From: Acinetobacter sp. ANC 7912
Lineage (GTDB): Bacteria > Pseudomonadota > Gammaproteobacteria > Pseudomonadales > Moraxellaceae
DNA: 64,000 nucleotides
Assembly (NCBI RefSeq): GCF_039862785.1
Contig: NZ_CP156795.1
Location: 2,914,001 to 2,978,000, forward strand
Reading direction: 5' to 3'
A program made the position numbers and the translations under genes. Below, one piece after another: positions 29,507 through 38,537 of this stretch. The notes beneath the pieces are model-generated. The model was not told the origin of the DNA and did no database searches. It saw only the letters and a list, made by a program, of their open reading frames with translations. Position 1 is the stretch's first letter; every line of letters begins with the position of its first letter.

Positions 29507-30382
29507 ATGAAAAAACTCGGTTTAGCCACTGCTTTATTATTAGCCATGACCGGTGCTCAAGCGTATCAATTCGAAGTTCAAGGTCAATCAGAATTCATCG
29601 ACAATACTGTAAATGACAAAGACTTCTCTGGCGCTGTTCAAGGTACTTACTACTTTAAAGATGTTGACGCTTCTAAAGGTCCTTTAGCTGAAGCAGCATT
29701 CCTGAACCAAGCTTCTAACGTTTCTGCATCTTACACTTACGGTGAATATGATGTAGACGCTGACAACATCGATCAAACTTCTCATACTTTCGGTGCGAAA
29801 GGTGAAGCATATATCCCAACTAAAGTTGTTCCGGCTTACGCTAGCGCGTCTTACAGTCACACAATCACTGATAACAAAGGTGGTGTAGCGAACGACAATG
29901 GCGACCGTTATGCATTAGAACTGGGTGCTGTAGTTGCGCCTAACTTCTTGGTTGCTGTAGGTTATACAAGCGTTGCAGACCAAACGTCTTATGATGCTTT
30001 CAACATGTTTAACAACGGTGTTGCCAAAGCTGCGATCGAAAAAGATACAATCAACGAAGACCAAGACGCAATCACTGCACGTACTAAATACGTAGGTGCG
30101 ATCGATGGCACTAACATGTCTATCGGTTTTGATGCTGGTTTAGTTTATGGTGAAGAAAACGCTTACAACCTGGGTACTACTCTATATGTAACTCCTAAAC
30201 TAAGCGTTGGTGTTTCTTACCTTGAATCTGATCTTGCTGACCTGAACAAAGCAATCGGTGCTAACGTAAACTACTTCATCACTCCAGCGGTTGCTGTTGG
30301 TGCATCTTTTGTTGATGTAAATGCTGAAAATGAAAGCCGCGACACTCAAACTGTTGGCTTGAACGCTAAATTCCGCTTCTAA
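29507..30382 (+). CDS. Omp33-36-type outer membrane porin
   Basis: 291 residues from the ATG at 29507, chosen because it starts the signal peptide MKKLGLATALLLAMTGAQA; the longer frame lacks one. The mature sequence YQFEVQGQSEFIDNTVNDKD and the box GPLAEAAFLNQASNV match the Acinetobacter 33-36 kDa porin (Omp33-36/Omp34), a water channel linked to carbapenem susceptibility and virulence in A. baumannii. Amphipathic beta strands run to a terminal aromatic (KFRF), as in beta barrels. It is related to the tandem porins at 59484 and 60423. Own promoter and terminator. Confidence 0.9.
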   Translation: MKKLGLATALLLAMTGAQAYQFEVQGQSEFIDNTVNDKDFSGAVQGTYYFKDVDASKGPLAEAAFLNQASNVSASYTYGEYDVDADNIDQTSHTFGAKGEAYIPTKVVPAYASASYSHTITDNKGGVANDNGDRYALELGAVVAPNFLVAVGYTSVADQTSYDAFNMFNNGVAKAAIEKDTINEDQDAITARTKYVGAIDGTNMSIGFDAGLVYGEENAYNLGTTLYVTPKLSVGVSYLESDLADLNKAIGANVNYFITPAVAVGASFVDVNAENESRDTQTVGLNAKFRF

Positions 30383-30406
30383 TCTCTAATTAGATTCTGA
30401 ATTGAG

Positions 30407-30434
30407 AAAGGACGCTTTATGCGTCCTTTTTTAT
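30407..30434 (+). terminator. Rho-independent terminator of the porin gene
   Basis: AAAGGACGC/GCGTCCTTT stem, 5-base loop, then T. It touches the original stop codon (30431-30433) of the ion-channel gene on the other strand. Confidence 0.85.
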
Positions 30435-30491
30435 TGGTCTGATTTTTTATGGGGTAAATGGGAAATATATTGCAACCCTACTAGTCGAGAC
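30431..30491 (-). pseudogene. Separated 3' end of the ion-channel gene
   Basis: Beyond the IS66 element on its far side, the minus strand continues the channel reading frame after the 8-bp duplication for about 17 codons (LVGLQYISHLPHKKSDQ) to a TAA at 30433. Joining it to 33047-33686 with one copy of the duplication gives 693 bases, a whole 231 codons, so this is the native tail. Confidence 0.85.
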
Positions 30492-30522
30492 GTAAGCGTC
30501 CGCTGAACCCCATGCCTATTTT

Positions 30523-32169
30523 TTAATTTGAGTTGGATTTCCAGCGATGTGGTAGTAATTCTTCTATTTGGGTCGCTTTATGCGTCGGCAGCCTTTTCAG
30601 CACATCACTTAAATAGGCATACGGATCCAAGCCATTCAGCTTTGCTGACTGGATTAAAGTCATGATATTTGCCGCTCGCTGTCCACTGCGCAGCGAGCCA
30701 GCAAACAGCCAGTTCTTGCGCCCTAAGGCCCAAGGTCGCATTTGATTCTCTACCCAATTATTGCAAATCGGTAGATTGCCATCATCCAAATAGCGGCTTA
30801 AGGCTGGCCAACGCTTCAGAGTGTAATTGATCGCCTTGGCGGTGGGAGAACTCGATGGCACCGTCAGATGATGTTGGTTGAGCCATTCATATAGTTGTTG
30901 CATCACTGGTTGACTATGCTGTTGTCGGTATTCGCGGCGGTCTTCCGCTGTACCATCGGTCTTTTTCCTGAGCTCTGCTTCTATCGCATACAGTTTCTGA
31001 ATCAGCACTAATGCCTGTTCAGCGACCTGACTTTTCCCGGTCACATGCAGTTCATGGAATTTACGACGTGCATGGGCCATGCAGCCCACCTCAATGACCT
31101 GGCCTGATTTAAAGCGTGCTTTATAACCACTGTAATCATTACAGACTAGATAACCCTGCCAGCCTTTCAAGAACTCTGCAGCATGCTGGCCTGAACGACT
31201 ATCCTGAAAGTCATAGATCACTGCCTGAACTGGATTGTACTGTGTAGTGGCATAGGCCCAGACATAACCTTTCTTCGGTTTTTTATCATTCTCACCCATC
31301 CGCATGATGGTGACCGGTGTTTCATCTGCATGCAGCACCTGCTGTTGTAGTACCACCTCTTTTAAGGCATTGGCCAGAGGTTCCAGTTCTACACCGCAGC
31401 GACCTATCCAGTCAGATAACGTTGATCTAGAAAGCTCGATTCCCGCCCGCTGATAGATCAGACGTTGACGGTACAGCGGTAAATGATCGGCATACTTCGA
31501 TACCAGCACATGGCTGAGCAGTTCAGGTGAAGCAATGCCTTTATCAATCACATAGGCAGGCATCGCTTGCTGAGTCAGGGTGTCACACTGATCACAGACC
31601 CATTTGCCACGGACATGCTGTTCCTTATAGAACTGTGCCGGTCTGAAATGCAGTTTTTCACTGATATCTTCGCCGATACGACGTAACTGGCAGCCACAAC
31701 TGCATTGGGTTGATGCTGGTTCATGCTCAATACGAATGGTGTGTAGATGATCGGGCAGCAGTCGACGTTTAGGTTTGTTGACTGTGGCTTTCTCTGTCGC
31801 TGCATCGGTTTTATCTGCATTTAATCGTTCTAATTCTAGATCAACCGCGGCAATATCTTCTTCGACCGCTTCATCCCAGAGATGGATTTGTTTTGCGGTG
31901 AGATGTTCGTTTTTACTGCCGAATTTGTGCTGTTTAAACAGCGCCAGTTCATGCTCGTATTTTTGATTGAGAATGGAAAGATGTTGAACTTGAGCATCTA
32001 ATTGCTGATTGGTGACTTCAAGATGCTGAACTTTGGTATCTAATTGTTGGTTTGATTTTTCTAATTCTTGATTTGATTGTGCCAGAGACTGATGCTGCAT
32101 TGCCAACTGCCGGGTGAATTCCAGCAGTTGTTCATGGGTCAGTTGGCTTAAGTCAGGCAGCGTATTCAT
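30523..32169 (-). CDS. tnpC: IS66-family transposase TnpC
   Basis: 548 residues. N-terminal coiled coil with repeated QQLDTKVQHLEVTNQQLDAQ-like heptads (about residues 20-85), a Cys-rich zinc module (STQCSCGCQL ... CDQCD, about 150-195), then the IS66 DDE domain: Asp in VLHADETPVTIMRMG, Asp in VCNDYSGYKARF, and Glu in ICNNWVENQMRPWALGRKNWLF near residue 470. It is the catalytic protein and depends on TnpA/TnpB. Complete. Confidence 0.95.
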   Translation of the reverse strand: MNTLPDLSQLTHEQLLEFTRQLAMQHQSLAQSNQELEKSNQQLDTKVQHLEVTNQQLDAQVQHLSILNQKYEHELALFKQHKFGSKNEHLTAKQIHLWDEAVEEDIAAVDLELERLNADKTDAATEKATVNKPKRRLLPDHLHTIRIEHEPASTQCSCGCQLRRIGEDISEKLHFRPAQFYKEQHVRGKWVCDQCDTLTQQAMPAYVIDKGIASPELLSHVLVSKYADHLPLYRQRLIYQRAGIELSRSTLSDWIGRCGVELEPLANALKEVVLQQQVLHADETPVTIMRMGENDKKPKKGYVWAYATTQYNPVQAVIYDFQDSRSGQHAAEFLKGWQGYLVCNDYSGYKARFKSGQVIEVGCMAHARRKFHELHVTGKSQVAEQALVLIQKLYAIEAELRKKTDGTAEDRREYRQQHSQPVMQQLYEWLNQHHLTVPSSSPTAKAINYTLKRWPALSRYLDDGNLPICNNWVENQMRPWALGRKNWLFAGSLRSGQRAANIMTLIQSAKLNGLDPYAYLSDVLKRLPTHKATQIEELLPHRWKSNSN

Positions 32170-32243
32170 GACCGCAGTATGCCTGAGGTCATGAGAAGAA
32201 TGAAATAGAACGTTTGGAGAATAGCAGAATGGAACAGCCTGGT

Positions 32244-32579
32244 TTAAAGCATCGTCACCACCTGCTGTCGTCCAATGCGCTGCCAGGGCAAACCTTGGAT
32301 CAGTGCCTGTAACTGTTCCGGACTGATCGCCATGCTTTCACCCTGGTGAACCTGCGCCCAGTGGAATTTTCCCTGTTCCAGCCGCCGGGCACACAGCCAG
32401 ATGCCCAGTCCATCATGTACCAGCACTTTCATGCGATGGCCACGTTTATTACAGAACAGGTAAGCACAATGCGGTTTGATGTAGCCAAAGGCTCTCACCA
32501 CCTGAGCCATGATAGTATCCATACCTGCACGCATGTCCAGAGGTTGGGTGGAGAGCCAGATTTCATCAATGCGGATCAT
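32244..32579 (-). CDS. tnpB: IS66 accessory protein TnpB
   Basis: 111 residues from the ATG at 32579, beginning MIRIDEIWLSTQPLDMRAGMD, the usual IS66 Orf2 start. Contains the conserved AYLFCNKRGHRMKVLVHDGLG block. Its start overlaps the tnpA stop by 4 bases (ATGA), so translation is coupled. Needed for transposition, mechanism unclear. Unrelated to the IS605 nuclease of the same name. Confidence 0.93.
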   Translation of the reverse strand: MIRIDEIWLSTQPLDMRAGMDTIMAQVVRAFGYIKPHCAYLFCNKRGHRMKVLVHDGLGIWLCARRLEQGKFHWAQVHQGESMAISPEQLQALIQGLPWQRIGRQQVVTML

Positions 32580-32959
32580 GTTGCAAGTGCCTTGAGTAAT
32601 TCTGCTAAAGCAGATATTTCTGATACTTGCCATTTCAAGCCAATTTCTGCTTTTGAGTGGGGTAAAGTAATTTGAACCGTTAACATGTCAGTAGGAGTAG
32701 GATCTAATGGTGCAGAGCAAGATAAGGCAATAAATGCAGGTTTATTCGGTAGTGGTGAGCGATCATTCCCTGGCTTACCATCAATTAAGCGAATCCATTT
32801 GGATACAAGATTTGTATTCAATCCATGTTGCAAAGCGACCGAAGCAATTGAAACGTCCGGTGCTTTACAAGCCTGAACGATCTGCTGTTTAAATTCAGCA
32901 CTGTATGTTCTTCGTTTTTTCGCAAGAGATGCGATGGATGTCTGGTGATTTGTAGTCAT
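32576..32959 (-). CDS. tnpA: IS66 accessory protein TnpA (helix-turn-helix)
   Basis: 127 residues with an HTH_8-like domain: RRTYSAEFKQQIVQACKAPD and VASVALQHGLNTNLVSKWIRL-like helices at about 17-60. First gene of the element's operon, overlapping tnpB by 4 bases. Likely binds the ends. Confidence 0.92.
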   Translation of the reverse strand: MTTNHQTSIASLAKKRRTYSAEFKQQIVQACKAPDVSIASVALQHGLNTNLVSKWIRLIDGKPGNDRSPLPNKPAFIALSCSAPLDPTPTDMLTVQITLPHSKAEIGLKWQVSEISALAELLKALAT

Positions 32960-32981
32960 AAATTTTAGTCCCCACTTGTTT

Positions 32982-33686
32982 TTAAGTGGGGACTAAATTA
33001 AGGCTTATAGGATCGCTTGGTAAGGCTGTGTTAGCCGGATGCTTACGTCGAGACACAATCAAAGCCAGATACATCACACCAAAAAACATCTGGATCATAG
33101 CCAACATTCTGGCAAAAGGACTCACAGGTATGGTATCTGCTAATCCTGTGGCGGATTGTACGCTAAAACTCAAGAATAATAAGTCCAGCCAAGGCTGATA
33201 AGCTTGAAGATCTGGGTCAGCAAAACTATATGGAATCAATAACTGGCAAATACTATAAAGAAAGGCAAAGCCCCAAGCCATTAAGGTAAAAGCAGCCCCT
33301 GCTGCAAATAATTCATCTTTAGTTAGATAACGGTCGTGAAACATATAACGTAATAGACCATAGGATGCACTGAAATAAGCACAGGCTTCAAAGGCATGCG
33401 CGGTAATTAATACCCAGACCTGTTTCACGCCTAATAAAACCAGTGATGAAAAGAACAGTGCACCAATAACAAAGCTTAATCCTAGTATGGTAAATACGGG
33501 GGTTTGACGAATGACTCGGGCAATCACCAGCAAAACCAATACGCCTATTACCCAAGTCGCGGCCCGATAAGGAGCATACTCATAGCTCAGTACTGATAGG
33601 ATCAGGATAATGAATTGCAGACAAAGCAGCCAAGCAGAAGGCAGGCGCTTAAAGGTCGTCCAGCACATTAACCAAGTTTGTTTCAT
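32982..33686 (-). CDS. Ion-channel family membrane protein with IS66-derived C-terminus
   Basis: 234 residues as it now stands. About six hydrophobic segments; the pore-like loop SFSVQSATGLADTIPVSPFARM (about 177-198) followed by a last helix fits the ion channel (K+ channel-like) domain, though the filter reads TGLADT rather than TVGYG. The IS66 element entered at codon 213: the last 20 or so residues (from KHPANT) are encoded by the element's end, replacing 17 native residues. Core helices are kept, so function may survive. Ion specificity is unknown. Confidence 0.75.
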   Translation of the reverse strand: MKQTWLMCWTTFKRLPSAWLLCLQFIILILSVLSYEYAPYRAATWVIGVLVLLVIARVIRQTPVFTILGLSFVIGALFFSSLVLLGVKQVWVLITAHAFEACAYFSASYGLLRYMFHDRYLTKDELFAAGAAFTLMAWGFAFLYSICQLLIPYSFADPDLQAYQPWLDLLFLSFSVQSATGLADTIPVSPFARMLAMIQMFFGVMYLALIVSRRKHPANTALPSDPISLNLVPT

Positions 33687-33975
33687 CTAATCCTTCTTTT
33701 TCATGACACTACACATCTGCAGCTTTATTTTTATCTTTCTAAACTTAGCATGTAATTAGTGGCTTGAAGAGCTGTACTTTGTAGCAAAATGATGTATTAA
33801 TTTCAAAAATAAATATTTAAATATGCTGAATAATCTATTCAGTGAATGCGAATTTCTTGTAGCTCTTCAGACGGATTAAACCAACATTTAAATTGAAGAC
33901 CAGATAAAATTACGCTCAATTTTATGATTCTTATAATTTGATCTTTGTTGCATGAAAGACGATCTCAATAAAAAA

Positions 33976-33999
33976 GGACGCAGTTTGCATCCTTTTTTA
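33976..33999 (-). terminator. Rho-independent terminator of the BCCT gene
   Basis: GGACGCA/TGCATCC stem (one mismatch) with a 3-base loop and T runs on both sides. The remaining 33687-33970 spacer is AT-rich with no other feature seen. Confidence 0.7.
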
Positions 34000-34022
34000 T
34001 TCGGCTAGCCAAGTGAAAGAAC

Positions 34023-35984
34023 TTAGCGCACCCTGCTCAAGAAGTGTAGATGCCTTTCATACTGATCCAGAATATCCTGTAACAGATCTTCTCGCGTCCA
34101 TTCCATCACATCATAGTTTTGTCCACCTTCATTAAGGAAGACTTCAGCCTGGAAGTGTTGTCCTGAATCTTCATCCTGAGACGGCATAAAACTTGGTGGT
34201 AAGATCTGGCGCGCAACTACAGCATAGACAAAATTCGCTTCATCCTGATGGTCTACTCGCAAGCATAGCCCCTGCTCTATTTCATCAATAACCACGGCAT
34301 GATGACGGCGTTGAAACTCTTTCTGAATACTTAAAAATGCCTGTCTGACTTCCGACTGGATATACTCCGTTACTTCCTGCTCATCATGAGCATAATGCAT
34401 GATCAGTCCCAGACGCTGTTGCCAGCTACGCGGATTATGAATGGCTCGTGGGGTTATCCGGGCTTCTTGTAAGGCTTGCATTTTCGTGACTTCCAGCCGT
34501 AGTGCCTTAATCAGTCCCCAACTAATTACCAACATGATCAAGGTAAACGGTAAGGCACTGAGCATTGTGGCTGATTGTAATGCAGCTAGGCCACCTGCAT
34601 ACAATAAGACGATTGCCAGTAAAGCCATGATCACTGTCCAGAATAGACGTTGCCAGGTAGGAGACTGATCAGATTTAGCCGTCAGATAATCGGTGACCAG
34701 TGCACCAGAATCAGCGGAAGTCACAAAAAACAGCATCACCAGAAGTGTGGCAACTACGCTCATCACGGCTGAGAAAGGCATTCCATGCAGAAATTCAAAC
34801 AGCGCTACAGATGAATCACGCTGTACCGCCTGCATCAGGTTAATATTGGCTTCTTGCAAAATGCTGTATAGCGCTGCATTCCCCATAAAGCCCATCCAGA
34901 TTAGGGTAAAGCCGGTTGGAATCAGTAACACCCCCACAATAAATTCACGGACAGTTCGGCCTCGAGATACGCGGGCAATGAACATCCCAACAAATGGTGA
35001 CCAGGAAATCCACCAGGCCCAATACATGATGGTCCATCCACCAATCCAGCCACTGGACTGATAGGCATAGAGATTAAAGGTCATACTGAACAGGCTTGAC
35101 GCATACTGTCCGACATTCTGAATAGTTGTTTGAAGTAGATAAATCGTTGGTCCAGCCAGGAAAACAAACAGCAATAGCCCTAAAGCCAGAACTAGATTGA
35201 GCTCGGATAAGCGCTTGATGCCTTTATCCAGACCAAAAAATACTGAGAGTGAAGCCATGGCACTGACAATAATGATCAGGATGACCTGTACTCCGGTACT
35301 TTGCTCGATGCCAAACAGATAGTTCAGACCAGAATTAATCTGCGTGACCCCAAAACCCAGAGTAGTGGCGACACCAAATACGGTTCCGATGGTCGCGAAG
35401 ATATCCACACTATCCCCGATCGGACCATAAATTCGTTTGCCAATTAAAGGATAAAGAGCCGAGCGTATTTTCAAAGGCAGCTGATGCCGATAAGCAAAAT
35501 AAGCTAGTGATAATCCGACAAGTGTATAGATCGCCCAGGCATGGAGTCCCCAATGGAAGAAGGTAACCCGCATCGCCTGCTGTGCCGCCTGAATGGTTTC
35601 CGGTTCACCCGATGGAGGCGTGACATAGTGCATCACCGGTTCAGCCACACCGAAGAACATCAACCCAATCCCCATGCCCGCTGTAAACAGCATGGCAAAC
35701 CAGGAGGTATTTTTATAATCCGGGATGCTATGGTCTGGACCCAGCTTGATCCTGCCCATATCAGACAATGCAATGAAAATCAGGAGAATCAGAAAAATTG
35801 CCACAGACAAGACATAGAACCAGCTAAAAGAGGTCGTCACCCACTGGTTCAGTTGCTGGGTCATCAGTTCAAACGAATTTGGTGCCAAGACCACCATTAG
35901 AAGAAATAGTCCAATAATGATGACAGTTGTTAAAAACACACGAGGATTCACATTGGAATACCAGGATGTGATTCTGGAAGACAT
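34023..35984 (-). CDS. BCCT-family transporter (choline/betaine type)
   Basis: 653 residues from the ATG at 35984, which has a GGAG site; a GTG two codons upstream is possible. Twelve membrane segments with the BCCT hallmark MYWAWWISWSPFVGMFIARVSRGRT (about residues 325-350), whose Trp residues form the ammonium-binding box, and GMGIGLMFFGVAEP (about 100). The long soluble C-terminus (about 520-653) resembles BetT, where it senses osmotic stress. It probably imports choline with protons for glycine betaine synthesis. No bet genes are next to it, so the substrate is inferred. Confidence 0.85.
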   Translation of the reverse strand: MSSRITSWYSNVNPRVFLTTVIIIGLFLLMVVLAPNSFELMTQQLNQWVTTSFSWFYVLSVAIFLILLIFIALSDMGRIKLGPDHSIPDYKNTSWFAMLFTAGMGIGLMFFGVAEPVMHYVTPPSGEPETIQAAQQAMRVTFFHWGLHAWAIYTLVGLSLAYFAYRHQLPLKIRSALYPLIGKRIYGPIGDSVDIFATIGTVFGVATTLGFGVTQINSGLNYLFGIEQSTGVQVILIIIVSAMASLSVFFGLDKGIKRLSELNLVLALGLLLFVFLAGPTIYLLQTTIQNVGQYASSLFSMTFNLYAYQSSGWIGGWTIMYWAWWISWSPFVGMFIARVSRGRTVREFIVGVLLIPTGFTLIWMGFMGNAALYSILQEANINLMQAVQRDSSVALFEFLHGMPFSAVMSVVATLLVMLFFVTSADSGALVTDYLTAKSDQSPTWQRLFWTVIMALLAIVLLYAGGLAALQSATMLSALPFTLIMLVISWGLIKALRLEVTKMQALQEARITPRAIHNPRSWQQRLGLIMHYAHDEQEVTEYIQSEVRQAFLSIQKEFQRRHHAVVIDEIEQGLCLRVDHQDEANFVYAVVARQILPPSFMPSQDEDSGQHFQAEVFLNEGGQNYDVMEWTREDLLQDILDQYERHLHFLSRVR

Positions 35985-36268
35985 ATCCACTCCATTTTTG
36001 CTTTTTATTTATCCGACCAGATTGGTCACACAGGCATTACTCAAAAAAGAAGACATGAGTAAAAAGAACGCGTTTCGATCACATATCGAAACTTAATTAA
36101 TAGGATAAGTTATTGTTCTTATTCACTTGGTTGTACTCCTGTTCCCTTCTCGTAACTTAAAAGCGAAAAGCCTTGATCTATTTTGTTTATCAAAGGCCCT
36201 AAAATCTTGCTCTAGAAACACAGGAATCATGCAATGAAATACTGCATCAGCATCAAAACATCCAGGCA

Positions 36269-36292
36269 ATAAAAAAGTCCCTTACGGGACTT
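36269..36292 (-). terminator. Rho-independent terminator of yjcH-actP
   Basis: AAGTCCC/GGGACTT with a TTAC/GTAA loop, followed by U residues on the minus strand. Confidence 0.75.
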
Positions 36293-36314
36293 CTTTATGG
36301 AGAATCAAATCATC

Positions 36315-38021
36315 TTAGTGATCAGATGCACCTGAGATACCGATACCTGTTTGCGAACGTACAAACTGTGCATCGAATGCTTTGCGTTCTGCTTGAGCCT
36401 GTGCCGAATTATCAGTCACAGAGAACAACCAGCAGCAGAAGAACGACAACGGCATTGCGAAGATCGCTGGGCCATTGAATGGGTTCACTGCAGTTTCTGC
36501 AATACCCAGTGTATCTACCCAAACTGCTTTAGACAGTACAATCAGTACTACTGCAGTCACCAGACCTACGATACCACCAATCACCGCACCACGAGTGGTT
36601 AAGCCTTTCCAGAACATGGACAGTACCAGTACCGGGAAGTTGGCACATGCTGCAACCGAGAATGCCAGACCTACCATGAAAGCAACGTTCTGTTTCTCGA
36701 ACAGGATACCCAGAATCATCGCGAAGATAGCAAGACCAAGAGTCGCGATCTTAGACATACGCAGTTCAGATTCAGGCGTGGTTTGACCTTTCTTGAATAC
36801 GTTCGCGTACAAGTCATGTGAAATTGCTGAAGCACCTGACAGGGTCAGACCCGCTACAACCGCAAGAATGGTTGCGAATGCGACTGCTGAAATAAAGCCC
36901 ATAAACAGGTCACCACCCACTGCATCTGCAAGGTGAACCGCCGCCATGTTGTTACCACCTACAAGCTGTAACTTACCTGTAAGTGCCATTTTTGCAACAT
37001 CCAGGAATTGCGGGTTATTCGCAACGTACAGGATCGCACCAAAACCGATGATGAATGTCAGCAGGTAGAAGTAACCAATAAAGCCTGTTGCAACCACAAC
37101 TGATTTGCGTGCTTCTTTCGCATCTTTTACGGTAAAGAAACGCATCAGGATGTGTGGCAGACCGGCAGTACCGAACATCAGCGCAAGACCAAGAGAAATC
37201 GCATCGACCGGATTAGACGCCAGACTACCTGGGCCCATGATTTTGGTTGCATCAGCCAGGTTCAGGTCATGCACTTTTGAATAAACACCGATTGCTTGTT
37301 CAAACATGTTGGTGAAACTGAAACCTACGCCTTTCATGACCATGAATGCCATGAAAGTTGCGCCAGACAGCAGCATTACCGCTTTAATAATCTGTACCCA
37401 TGTGGTCGCCAGCATGCCACCGAAGATCACGTAAGCCATCATTAGAAGGCCAACAATCACCACAGCGATGTTGTAGTTCAAACCGAAAAGTAATTTGATC
37501 AGCTGACCTGCGCCTACCATCTGTGCGATCAAGTAGAACGCAACAACTACAAGTGAGCTCAGTGCTGCCAAGGTACGTACCGGCTTTTCCTGCAAGCGGA
37601 AAGATACCACGTCAGACAGGTTATATTTACCCAGGTTACGCAAACGTTCTGCCACCAGGAACAGTACGATTGGCCAGCCTACCATGAAGCCCAGGGAATA
37701 CAGCAACCCATCGAAACCGGACAGGAATACCATCGCGGAAATACCAAGGAAGGATGCGGCGGACATATAGTCACCCGCAATCGCCAGGCCATTCTGGAAG
37801 CCAGAAATACCACCACCGGCGGTATAGAAGTCTTTAGCACTGGTAGTCTGCTTTGCAGCCCATTTGGTAATAAATAACGTGGCACCAACGAAAATCACAA
37901 ACATGATAATCGCGTTCCAGTTGGTCGCCTGCTGTTCTGCTGCACCCAGATCCGGGCCAGCCATTGCGATGCCTGAGCTGACTGCCGCTGCAGCCAGGGC
38001 GATAAGAGAATTCCATTTCAT
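36315..38021 (-). CDS. actP: Cation/acetate symporter ActP
   Basis: 568 residues from the ATG at 38021; an in-frame extension overlaps yjcH and is rejected. Starts with a signal-like segment ([17 protein letters not shown]), then SSS-family helices with [28 protein letters not shown] (about 50-80), the sodium/substrate site region, and [16 protein letters not shown] (about 300). Imports acetate and other short carboxylates with sodium. One base separates it from yjcH, the classic yjcH-actP operon, and acs is in the same block. An operator-like box lies upstream of the operon. Confidence 0.95.
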   Translation of the reverse strand: MKWNSLIALAAAAVSSGIAMAGPDLGAAEQQATNWNAIIMFVIFVGATLFITKWAAKQTTSAKDFYTAGGGISGFQNGLAIAGDYMSAASFLGISAMVFLSGFDGLLYSLGFMVGWPIVLFLVAERLRNLGKYNLSDVVSFRLQEKPVRTLAALSSLVVVAFYLIAQMVGAGQLIKLLFGLNYNIAVVIVGLLMMAYVIFGGMLATTWVQIIKAVMLLSGATFMAFMVMKGVGFSFTNMFEQAIGVYSKVHDLNLADATKIMGPGSLASNPVDAISLGLALMFGTAGLPHILMRFFTVKDAKEARKSVVVATGFIGYFYLLTFIIGFGAILYVANNPQFLDVAKMALTGKLQLVGGNNMAAVHLADAVGGDLFMGFISAVAFATILAVVAGLTLSGASAISHDLYANVFKKGQTTPESELRMSKIATLGLAIFAMILGILFEKQNVAFMVGLAFSVAACANFPVLVLSMFWKGLTTRGAVIGGIVGLVTAVVLIVLSKAVWVDTLGIAETAVNPFNGPAIFAMPLSFFCCWLFSVTDNSAQAQAERKAFDAQFVRSQTGIGISGASDH

Positions 38022-38022
38022 C

Positions 38023-38355
38023 TTAGTGTGGTCCTTTTTCATGAGCAATCGCTTCAACTTCGCGCACCGCTTCTTGGTTCAATTGATCAAGTCTGTTATT
38101 GGCAATATAGGAATACACACCGCACAGAACAAATGACAGAACAATAATGCCTAGACCCAATGGGATCCCCCACGTGGTCACACCGCCTGAAATGGAAGAC
38201 AATAGAAATTCTTTGTTGTAGCCTACCAGCAACATAAAGCCGACATAGACAAACAACATGATGGCTGTTAAGGTCCAGCTCAGGTTACGCTTTCTGCGCA
38301 CCATTTCTTTGAATTTGGGATTCTGTAGAATTCTTTCTACCTGCACCTCATCCAT
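38023..38355 (-). CDS. yjcH: DUF485 membrane protein YjcH
   Basis: 110 residues from the ATG at 38355, with AGGAG 7 bases upstream. Two hydrophobic helices (about residues 27-48 and 60-85) flanked by a charged N-terminus ([20 protein letters not shown]), the DUF485 pattern. It always goes with actP and is thought to support acetate uptake, though its part is not settled. First gene of the operon, divergent from the hybrid kinase. Confidence 0.92.
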   Translation of the reverse strand: MDEVQVERILQNPKFKEMVRRKRNLSWTLTAIMLFVYVGFMLLVGYNKEFLLSSISGGVTTWGIPLGLGIIVLSFVLCGVYSYIANNRLDQLNQEAVREVEAIAHEKGPH

Positions 38356-38438
38356 AATTACACTCCTGTAGCCCAACCTTGGGCCTGCTATTTTTTAATT
38401 CGAATTATCACCCCATCAAATTAGCAAGCTTGGTCACT

Positions 38439-38464
38439 GGTTGTAATTTAGACTTTGGTCGTTA
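38439..38464. promoter_or_regulatory. Candidate operator upstream of yjcH-actP and the hybrid kinase gene
   Basis: On the minus strand TAACGACCAAAG followed by TCTAAATTACAACC. It matches a box at 42297-42321 at most positions, and its core ACGACCAAAG also occurs upstream of acs (52082-52092), in the same orientation and at similar distance (98 and 116 bases) from the gene start. Likely the site of the acetate response regulator; inferred. Confidence 0.45.
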
Positions 38465-38537
38465 AAAAATGATCAATTCAAGTCCTAAAGTGCATGATGC
38501 TGTATCATAGCGGCATGCTCGATACATTTAAGGCTAT

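Larger units (their letters stand above)
30492..33046 (-). mobile_element. IS66-family insertion sequence (2555 bp) with 8-bp target duplication
   Basis: The ends begin GTAAGC with imperfect inverted repeats (GTAAGCGTCCG-CTGAAC and GTAAGCATCCGGCTAAC). GTCGAGAC is duplicated at 30484-30491 and 33047-33054, the 8-bp size of this family. All three genes tnpA, tnpB and tnpC are complete. The insertion is near the 3' end of an ion-channel gene. Confidence 0.95.
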
